This document shows positions 1-5,765 of a stretch of DNA of 10,834 nt, in pieces. Location: NCBI GenBank assembly GCA_036564195.1, contig DATCLA010000222.1, positions 1 through 10,834 on the forward strand. The letters are read 5' to 3'. The position numbers and the translations under genes are program-made. Origin of the DNA: DATCLA01 sp036564195 (GTDB lineage: Bacteria > Bacillota > UBA4882 > UBA8346). How positions within the stretch are numbered: position 1 is the first letter of the stretch; each line of letters begins with the position of its first letter. The notes below the pieces were generated by a model. The model was not told the origin of the DNA. It worked only from the letters and a program-made list of their open reading frames with translations, and did not search any database.

Positions 1-1275
1 TTCCACTTTCCAAAAAGAATCCTGATTTAGAACGGATATCGCTAGCAGAGTGCCAATTAGTCCAATATAAAACAATGAAACCGGTAAGACCGGGTTTCGT
101 TTGACCCAAAGCAATTTACCATTATGGTTATACTTAGCGATAAACAGATTTTTTTGTGAATCCAGTAAGGTATAACTGCCGGTAATATAAACATTTTCAG
201 CATGGTCCACAGCAATGCCCCGGGGTAACGGGTTCGACTGGTAAGTCTTTAGGTGGTTCCAATAAAGTATTCTGCCGGACCGGTTAAGCTTTGTAAGAAA
301 GATTCGGTCGCCACCTCTGGTCCGAAAATAGAGTTTATTTGCAATCTGATAACGGACGCCTTTGGAATACCGAGCTTTAATCAAATCCCATTTCCAGGTA
401 AGAACTTGATCTTTACCGGTTAAGTAAAGATTTAAATGCTGATCAAACTCAATATACCTGGGTACAACCACTGGTTGAAACGGCTGCTGCTGCGGACGGC
501 TCAGCAGGACACTCCATAATTGTTCTACGGGTGAAGCTGTATATTTTTCAATCCGGAAATTATTGCCTAAAGGGACGAAATAGATATGAGTATCAAAGTC
601 AGCACCTAAAAATAGACCGGGCTTTAAGTCTGAATTCAAGAAGGTTTTTCCTTGCCAATCCACCGCTGCAAGTTTGGTCTCACTTGAATTTACCCCCGCC
701 ACCAGTAAACCGTCTTTAATAATTGAAAACCGGACCTGACCGGCTTCGACAGGGTTATATATATAGAGCGATTCCGCTAAACCTCCGTTGGGATTAATGC
801 GGTTAATTTTAAACGAACCCTTGTCATTATCCAGTCCGGCAATGACTAAATCGTCCCCGTCAATGGCAAACTCTTTATAATAAGGAACCCCGAAAAGCTC
901 TTTTGACCACCGTAGTTCACCGTTAGGATGGTAACAAAGCACTGTTAAATAAGAGCTGTTCTCCCCTAATTTGCTTATAATTTGAAAAATAGCATCAGTC
1001 GAATTAATCAGAATATTCTCTTTCTCCCCGATTGATAGATTTTTCCCTTGAAAGGTCCGCGACCAGATTAGCTTGCCGTTGGAATTCAGCTTACTAACGC
1101 GGGCTTCATCACGGTAAGTGTCAATCAAAGAAAGATAAATATTCCCGGCTGAATCCACCTCTAAACCGGTCGGCTGCAAATCAGTATTACCCCAGATTGA
1201 ATAGATGATATATAGAAAAGTCCAGACCAATATGGCCCAAACTTTCCGTTTCTTGATTGCCTCATCTTGTTTCAA
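1..1275 (-). CDS. Membrane-anchored beta-propeller protein, 3' end beyond window
   Basis: The frame is open from a TTG codon at 1275 to the window edge (425 codons), so the C-terminus is missing. Residues 12-28 form an N-terminal membrane anchor preceded by KKRK. The next ~365 residues are probably extracytoplasmic and carry propeller-like strands: GLEVDSAGNIYLS near residue 38, FAIDGDDLVIAG, and GIAVDHAENVYITGSYT near the end, each followed by a strand such as KLNSNGKLIWSR. These resemble SBBP/NHL-type blades. A second membrane helix (PVSLFYIGLIGTLLAISVL, about residues 398-416) begins just before the edge, so a cytosolic tail or further helices may follow. TTG is chosen because a strong Shine-Dalgarno lies 5 nt upstream; the nearby ATG at 1292 is out of frame. 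Such proteins usually bind ligands or scaffold; no specific function is recognised. Gene reality is fairly sure, function unknown. Confidence 0.82.
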   Translation of the reverse strand, partial: MKQDEAIKKRKVWAILVWTFLYIIYSIWGNTDLQPTGLEVDSAGNIYLSLIDTYRDEARVSKLNSNGKLIWSRTFQGKNLSIGEKENILINSTDAIFQIISKLGENSSYLTVLCYHPNGELRWSKELFGVPYYKEFAIDGDDLVIAGLDNDKGSFKINRINPNGGLAESLYIYNPVEAGQVRFSIIKDGLLVAGVNSSETKLAAVDWQGKTFLNSDLKPGLFLGADFDTHIYFVPLGNNFRIEKYTASPVEQLWSVLLSRPQQQPFQPVVVPRYIEFDQHLNLYLTGKDQVLTWKWDLIKARYSKGVRYQIANKLYFRTRGGDRIFLTKLNRSGRILYWNHLKTYQSNPLPRGIAVDHAENVYITGSYTLLDSQKNLFIAKYNHNGKLLWVKRNPVLPVSLFYIGLIGTLLAISVLNQDSFWKVE

Positions 1276-1280
1276 ACAAA

Positions 1281-1287
1281 CCACCTC
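1281..1287 (-). promoter_or_regulatory. Shine-Dalgarno for TTG start at 1275
   Basis: The minus strand reads GAGGTGG, ending 5 nt before TTG. It is a strong anti-16S match and is the main reason for choosing a TTG start. The same AGGTGG core precedes the PilZ-like gene at 8079. Confidence 0.65.
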
Positions 1288-1389
1288 GCCATGATTGAAA
1301 GAGTTTCATGTGTCCTGTAATAAATCATCTTAATATATTGCGAGACTGATCTAAACTAGACACCATGTTGTGCTAAAATTTAACTAAAT

Positions 1390-1425
1390 GTAATTATGAA
1401 ACCGACTTTTCGTCGGTATAATTAC
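1390..1425 (-). terminator. Interrupted hairpin overlapping the stop codon of the upstream gene
   Basis: Two nested stems are visible: an outer 8-bp stem (1390-1397 with 1418-1425) and an inner 6-bp stem ACCGAC/GTCGGT (1401-1406 with 1412-1417), with a 3-nt bulge (1398-1400) and a 5-nt loop. The TAA stop at 1422-1424 lies inside the outer arm. On the minus strand the downstream U-tract is poor (ATTTAGTTAAATTTT). On the plus strand CTTTTTC follows directly, but no plus-strand gene precedes it. It is most likely the end of the 1422-3023 transcript, possibly a two-way terminator. Confidence 0.5.
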
Positions 1426-3023
1426 TTTTTCAGTCGTTTTAAAAAATGTTCCAGCTTTTTATTGATGGTAATATTAATTTTCTGCTCAATTCTGGCTACT
1501 TCCTGAGCCATTCCCAAGCTGCTATAGATCTGTCGGGCCTGTTTGTATAAGTCTAAAGCTTCGTTGTAATTCTGAGAGTCGTATCTTGCATCACCGGTTT
1601 GCTCTAAAGCTTGGGCTTGATTATATTTGGCTTGAATTTCAGTTTCACGACTGATATTGCTTTTTGGTACGATATCGGACCGTGGAACCTGTGGTTCTAC
1701 GGATTCATTTCCCCGGTTTTTTTGCTCTGCTGCTTTTCGCTGTTCCTTTAATGCTTCGGCTTCACGTTTTCTTTCTTCTGTTTCTTGCTGTCTCCTTAAT
1801 ACTTCGGCCTCACGCTTTCTTTCTTCTACTTCCCGCTGCCTCCTTAATACTTCGGCCTCACGCTTTCTTTCTTCTGCTTCCCGCTGTCTCCTCATTGCCT
1901 CGGCTTTGACATTGTTTTGCTCCTCTGTGTCTTGCCGGTTCATTAAGGCCTTAATTTTATCTTCAGTCGGCGCTTCATTTCGTTCTTTATTTTGTCCCGC
2001 TAATCCAGTGCTTTCGGTGGGATTAATTTCTGTTTCGGTTTGTTGGGATATTACCGTTTGATCAATTTCTTTTTGCTTATCCAGATTATCAGCTGCGCTT
2101 GTTTCATTTCTATCAATCATACGATCCCCTGCAGCCTGGTCTTTCTTTCTTATTGTTTCGACTGAATCCTTTAAGGTTAAATTAATCTGACTTCGCTTGT
2201 AATTTACCAGCCAACCTGTTACAACCAGGAACAAAATTATCAGTAATGCCACTACAGATTGGTTAGTCAGATAATTAACAGTTTTTCTTTTACTAACTCT
2301 TTTAATAGCAATGACAGAAGCAATAAACTGTTTTGGTTGTTCTTTGGTTTTTTCCATAAAAACGGCTTTAAGTTTGTCTAATAATTCAACTGGTTCTTCA
2401 GTTCCAGCCATTACCGTTGTAAGCTCTGAAATATTCAAGGTCTCCCAAAGCCCGATATTACACAGGAGGATCTTGTCGCCATCTTGTAATTTCACCACCT
2501 GCGATACTTCTGGTTTATATTCCGTGGTAATCCCCAGATAGTTTATTAGACCGTTACGCTCGTTACGACGGTTGATATCCTCTTCTGAAATATTACCGGC
2601 ATCGAGCATAACTTGGGCCAGTGTCTGATCCTTGCTACGAAAATTAAGGCACCCTCCTCGAAAGTGATAACAGCGGACATTTCCGGAAACTGCCCATACC
2701 AGCTTGGAATAATCACTGACCAGCATTACTAAACCGGCTTTTAACATGATCGTGCCACTCTCGGCCACCAGTTTTCGGTGGGCGTTGTCAAGGTAGGCCT
2801 TGATTTTTTTCCGGGAAAAAGTTGGTTTTTGTAAGAAATCTTGTAGCAACTGCTCAGCTGCTAATTGGGCACTTCTTTTTTCTTCGGAGGAATCCAGCTG
2901 TTCAGCCAGGATCCAACAACCCCAACCATCTTTTTCAATAAAATTGAAATACTGTTTATTGGTAATGATTGCACCGCTCTCCGTTAAAAAAGCAGTTTTA
3001 AATTCCTTGTCGCTAACTTTCAT
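1422..3023 (-). CDS. Degenerate PP2C-like / TM / helical rod / TPR protein (pseudophosphatase-like)
   Basis: 533 residues from ATG 3023. Residues 1-242 follow the PrpC/Stp-type PP2C layout. They keep a flap-like stretch (SKDQTLAQ, DAGNISEEDINRRNERNGL, 129-159) and the strand DGDKILLCNIGL (181-192). The metal-site motifs are changed: NNED position to NKQY, DG to EQ near 41-42, GD to GN at 114-115, SDG to NIG at 189-191, and terminal DN to KQ near 231. Catalysis is therefore unlikely. One membrane helix spans 256-274; KRVSKRK before it suggests N-in, C-out. A polar linker follows, then an E/R/K helix (about 373-435) built on a 16-residue tandem repeat, and a TPR (about 477-510, GDARYDSQNYNEALDLYKQ). 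A longer frame reaches TTG 3107, but the ribosome binding site and alignment with the paralogue at 5766-7445 (MKxxxxxFKTxFL) favour 3023. Function unknown. Confidence 0.88.
   Translation of the reverse strand: MKVSDKEFKTAFLTESGAIITNKQYFNFIEKDGWGCWILAEQLDSSEEKRSAQLAAEQLLQDFLQKPTFSRKKIKAYLDNAHRKLVAESGTIMLKAGLVMLVSDYSKLVWAVSGNVRCYHFRGGCLNFRSKDQTLAQVMLDAGNISEEDINRRNERNGLINYLGITTEYKPEVSQVVKLQDGDKILLCNIGLWETLNISELTTVMAGTEEPVELLDKLKAVFMEKTKEQPKQFIASVIAIKRVSKRKTVNYLTNQSVVALLIILFLVVTGWLVNYKRSQINLTLKDSVETIRKKDQAAGDRMIDRNETSAADNLDKQKEIDQTVISQQTETEINPTESTGLAGQNKERNEAPTEDKIKALMNRQDTEEQNNVKAEAMRRQREAEERKREAEVLRRQREVEERKREAEVLRRQQETEERKREAEALKEQRKAAEQKNRGNESVEPQVPRSDIVPKSNISRETEIQAKYNQAQALEQTGDARYDSQNYNEALDLYKQARQIYSSLGMAQEVARIEQKINITINKKLEHFLKRLKK
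1754..1905. repeat. 48-bp in-frame tandem repeat (three units plus partial)
   Basis: Units begin at 1754, 1802 and 1850, each starting CTTCGGC(C/T)TCACG on the plus strand. A decayed fourth starts at 1898, and weaker similarity extends left of 1754. Because 48 is a multiple of three, the repeat keeps frame and encodes the 16-residue unit RRQREAEERKREAEVL in the 1422-3023 gene. The near-identical DNA suggests recent duplication or homogenisation. Confidence 0.88.
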
Positions 3024-3028
3024 GTCAG

Positions 3029-3035
3029 CCTCCCC
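3029..3035 (-). promoter_or_regulatory. Shine-Dalgarno fixing the start at 3023
   Basis: The minus strand reads GGGGAGG, 5 nt before ATG 3023. It decides between this start and the upstream TTG at 3107, which has no ribosome binding site and lies immediately after the predicted -10 box. Confidence 0.75.
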
Positions 3036-3108
3036 ACTTGCAAAAGATTCGTTGACCCAGCCTATCTTAAATTGGTACAAAAATTTAATACTTACATTAT
3101 TTACCAAA

Positions 3109-3138
3109 ATTTTACCATATTTATTTTACCGGTGTAAA
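3109..3138 (-). promoter_or_regulatory. Predicted sigma-A-type promoter of the 1422-3023 gene
   Basis: The minus strand has TTTACA (-35, 3138-3133), an 18-nt spacer and TAAAAT (-10, 3114-3109) preceded by TGG, an extended -10. It sits between the terminator of the lyase gene (3155-3191) and the start at 3023, giving a leader of about 80 nt. It contains the 10-mer ATGGTAAAAT, also found upstream of the paralogue at 7557-7566. Confidence 0.55.
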
Positions 3139-3154
3139 TAATAATCAATAATTC

Positions 3155-3191
3155 AAAAACCTTTCGGCTGATTTATAACCGAAAGGTTTTT
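3155..3191 (-). terminator. Rho-independent terminator of the lyase gene
   Basis: A perfect 13-bp inverted repeat (AAAAACCTTTCGG with CCGAAAGGTTTTT) with an 11-nt loop starts about 30 nt after the stop at 3223. On the minus strand it ends in TTTTT. A-tract, stem and T-tract are symmetrical, so it could work in both directions. It separates the lyase transcript from the pseudophosphatase gene. Confidence 0.88.
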
Positions 3192-3222
3192 CAATATCTT
3201 AAGGCTAATTTATTAATTTTTG

Positions 3223-5451
3223 CTAAGGCGCCAGAAAAATATGGGGATCGGTTGGATTGGACATTCCACTACCTAAATAAAAACTAACATGGGGAGGTTG
3301 ATTATAGGCCACATTCTGCCAGGCAACGCCCAATCGGTATACCGGATCGTGCATTAAAGTGAAAAGCCGTCGCTTAGTCGTAGCCGTAGTAGTGTAGATC
3401 CGTAAATAGCGACTGTCGGAAGTCCTCCAAATTACTTCTTCGCGCCAATCCCCAAAGAGGTCTGCCTGTAAATTAGGATTCGATTTGGTCCCATTAATAG
3501 CTGTACAGCCGCTGGCTGTTAATAAAGTACCTCCTTTGTACTTACTAATGGAAATCCCGTCAAGCAATTCCCGCAATTCATCATCGTCCCACCAGACTAC
3601 ATGATTGACTGAGGCAGGAGCCGACCCGGCATTTACACCTTTACAGGTATAAAACGGAGAGCCGGCAGCCCAAACCTCACACCCTCGGGAATTGGCAGTT
3701 AAATCTCCGGCACAGGCCCGTCCGACGTCACCAGAATTATTGTATCTGAAAATTACCGCACCAGTACAGGCATCCCGGAAAGTAGCGCCGCTACCACCTT
3801 CATGGCATTGCCATACTTCTAGCCCGGGACGATCGGGATCGAAATCTCCGACATGCAGTGCATCACCATGTCCTAATCCGGTAGTATAAAGACCGGTACC
3901 ATTATCATCGATCGTACATGACCCATAAATAATCTCATCTCTGCCGTCGCCATCCACGTCAGCAACACTTAAATTATGATTACCCTGCCCGGTATAGCCC
4001 GAATATCCTTCATTAGTGTCAAAAGTCCAACGCTTGGTCAGGGAACCGTTACGCCAATCCCAAGCTACGAGAACCGTTCGGGTATAATAGCCCCGGCACA
4101 TCACCAGGCTGGGCCGCTTACCATCTAGATAGGCAATGCAGGCGAGAAAACGGTCCACCCGGTTACCATAATTATCTCCCCAACTGGAAACGTTACCCCG
4201 AGACGGTTCATAATTAACCGTCTTCATTGCGGCACCGGTTTGACCATTAAAAATTGTTAAGTACTCCGGGCCGGATAGAATATACCCACTGGAATTGCGA
4301 TAATCTGCGTTGGAATTGCCGATTACAGTTCCACGGCCATCAACTGTGCCGTCAGCTGTTTTACAGGCAACTTCTGCTTTGCCATCACCGTCCAGATCAT
4401 ACACCATAAACTGAGTATAATGGGCTCCGGCGCGAATATTGCGGCCGAGGTCAATTCGCCAGAGCCTGGTTCCGGTTAACGTATACGCATCCAGATAAAC
4501 ATTACTGGTAACTCCACTTTGAGAATTATCTTTTTGGTCTGCCGGGTCCCATTTAACGACCAGCTCATACTGGTCGTCACCATTCAAATCACCGACGCTG
4601 CAGTCACCCGCGGTATAGTTACTACCGGGAAGTTGCAAGGGGACTTGGAGGTAATTATTACTCCAAACACTGACACTACTGGACCTGGCCTGTTCAGCTC
4701 CATTTACTACGGCACAAACCGAATAAGTTGATCTAGTAGTCCCCTCCGGGTCCAGGTAATTGGAGGCGCCACTAAGCGGTGAACTGTTAACTTTGGTCGA
4801 ATCACGGTATATATTATAAGCGACTCCGGAAAATTCCGTACCTAAAATCCGCCAACTTACAAAAACACCACCATTCACCTTGATCGCCACTACGCCCCGG
4901 TCTAACCGTTCCATTTGCCGACCGTTTTGATTATACGGTGTAGCTGTCGGAACCGAATTACTGGAAGTGCTAAATGTCGGGGTAGGAGTGGGGAGATTAT
5001 TGCTAATCGAAGGCCCTGGCGTCGTTGCGGTATCATTGTACAGGGTAAAATCAGTCGGCTTTTCATTGGAGCCGCTGTATGAAATACCAAAACCAAAGCT
5101 CACTTTACCACCGTTTGCCGGTATCAGAGCATTATAAGACAGATTAGTAATAGTTACGGTGGAACCGCTTTGAGAGAGACTGCCATTCCAAAGATTGGTT
5201 ATTTGCTGGTTTCCCGGAAAAGTCCAGCTCAGTTTCCAACCGCTAATTGCTGCAGCACCATAATTTGTAATTGTCACGTTGATGATGGCACCACTACCCC
5301 AGTCATTCTGAACCACATAATCCACAGCATATTCGAGGGCTGCATTGGCTTTGGGGAGGTTTGGAACAATAAAAAAGCTCAAGCTGACAACCATAAACAA
5401 AAAAAATACTGTTATAATATTACCTCTCTTTTTGTTACTGCTTTTCATCAT
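3223..5451 (-). CDS. Secreted rhamnogalacturonan lyase, CBM2 + PL11 (YesW/YesX type)
   Basis: 742 residues. Signal peptide 1-37 (KKR, hydrophobic core, cleavage after ANA). Residues 38-138 match a CBM2 cellulose-binding module (YVVQNDWGSG, ITNYG, GWKLSWTF, LWNGSLSQSG), with W51 and W88 as candidate surface aromatics. A Pro/Thr/Ser linker (about 139-176) leads to a PL11 catalytic region (178-742) opening with RQMERLDRGVVAIKV and FVSWRILGTE. This family cleaves the rhamnogalacturonan I backbone of pectin by beta-elimination and folds as an eight-bladed, calcium-binding propeller; DLNGDD (288), DLDGDG (352) and DVDGDG (498) fit calcium sites. No dockerin or sortase signal is seen, so it is a free enzyme held to cell walls by the CBM. 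Two ATGs are adjacent; AAGGAG lies 4 nt before the first and 7 nt before the second (5448), so the latter may be used. Endo (YesW) or exo (YesX) action cannot be decided. Confidence 0.95.
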   Translation of the reverse strand: MMKSSNKKRGNIITVFFLFMVVSLSFFIVPNLPKANAALEYAVDYVVQNDWGSGAIINVTITNYGAAAISGWKLSWTFPGNQQITNLWNGSLSQSGSTVTITNLSYNALIPANGGKVSFGFGISYSGSNEKPTDFTLYNDTATTPGPSISNNLPTPTPTFSTSSNSVPTATPYNQNGRQMERLDRGVVAIKVNGGVFVSWRILGTEFSGVAYNIYRDSTKVNSSPLSGASNYLDPEGTTRSTYSVCAVVNGAEQARSSSVSVWSNNYLQVPLQLPGSNYTAGDCSVGDLNGDDQYELVVKWDPADQKDNSQSGVTSNVYLDAYTLTGTRLWRIDLGRNIRAGAHYTQFMVYDLDGDGKAEVACKTADGTVDGRGTVIGNSNADYRNSSGYILSGPEYLTIFNGQTGAAMKTVNYEPSRGNVSSWGDNYGNRVDRFLACIAYLDGKRPSLVMCRGYYTRTVLVAWDWRNGSLTKRWTFDTNEGYSGYTGQGNHNLSVADVDGDGRDEIIYGSCTIDDNGTGLYTTGLGHGDALHVGDFDPDRPGLEVWQCHEGGSGATFRDACTGAVIFRYNNSGDVGRACAGDLTANSRGCEVWAAGSPFYTCKGVNAGSAPASVNHVVWWDDDELRELLDGISISKYKGGTLLTASGCTAINGTKSNPNLQADLFGDWREEVIWRTSDSRYLRIYTTTATTKRRLFTLMHDPVYRLGVAWQNVAYNQPPHVSFYLGSGMSNPTDPHIFLAP

Positions 5452-5581
5452 TACACTCCTTCCCTTTTCCCTAAACCGCGCTTACTAACCTCTATTAGTT
5501 CTGTTTTTTAAAATAGTTCACCCCTTTTATTAAATTGTACCCTAACATTAAGTAGTAAGAGTAACCATCAGGCGCAAGCCT

Positions 5582-5590
5582 ATTATATCA
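5582..5590 (-). promoter_or_regulatory. Extended -10 promoter for the lyase gene
   Basis: The minus strand reads TGATATAAT, a perfect TATAAT with the TGn extension. The best -35-like hexamer (TTACCA, 5612-5607) has a long 19-nt spacer, so the promoter may rely on the extended -10 or an activator. The leader would be about 125 nt. A small AGGC-TTGC-GCCT hairpin (5582-5571) lies near the expected transcription start. Confidence 0.5.
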
Positions 5591-5639
5591 TATAATTGTC
5601 ATATTATGGTAACTGTTAGTAAATATGGGTTTCTTAGCA

Positions 5640-5659
5640 CAGCTGTAGGCTAACAGCTG
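5640..5659. promoter_or_regulatory. Dyad CAGCTGT-N6-ACAGCTG upstream of the lyase promoter
   Basis: A 7-bp perfect inverted repeat with a 6-nt spacer lies about 50 bp upstream of the predicted -10 of the lyase gene. It could be an operator for a dimeric regulator or an RNA hairpin at the end of the 5766-7445 transcript. On the minus strand no T-tract follows it, which argues against a simple terminator. Confidence 0.35.
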
Positions 5660-5660
5660 A

Positions 5661-5682
5661 TGACTTTTTTGTAAAAAAAAGT
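5661..5682 (-). terminator. Possible weak terminator after the second pseudophosphatase-like gene
   Basis: The minus strand reads GACTTTTTT-TTAC-AAAAAAGTC, a 9-bp mostly A/T stem about 85 nt after the stop at 5766. The T-run is in the left arm rather than after the stem, so this is atypical. No better terminator is seen in the 314-nt gap 5452-5765, which otherwise holds the dyad at 5640-5659 and the lyase promoter. Read-through into the lyase gene is possible. Confidence 0.3.
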
Positions 5683-5765
5683 CCGGAGATTATGACCACC
5701 CGAACTTACATAGTAAATAATTTCGATCATCCAGCCAGTTACAACCGCTGTCAATCTACTATTTG

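Noticed and set aside
1272..1292. Six-codon leader frame (ATG at 1292, TGA at 1274-1272) whose stop overlaps the TTG start
   Set aside because: Coupled initiation is conceivable, but the leader has no ribosome binding site of its own and contains that of the TTG gene; most likely chance.
1657..2061. Plus-strand open frames opposite the 48-bp repeat
   Set aside because: They are Ser/Leu/Arg-rich products of the antisense of the E/R/K repeat, with no credible ribosome binding site, and lie inside a well-supported minus-strand gene.
5170..5511. Plus-strand open frame over the start of the lyase gene
   Set aside because: It is antisense to the signal peptide and CBM2 coding region and shows no domain features.
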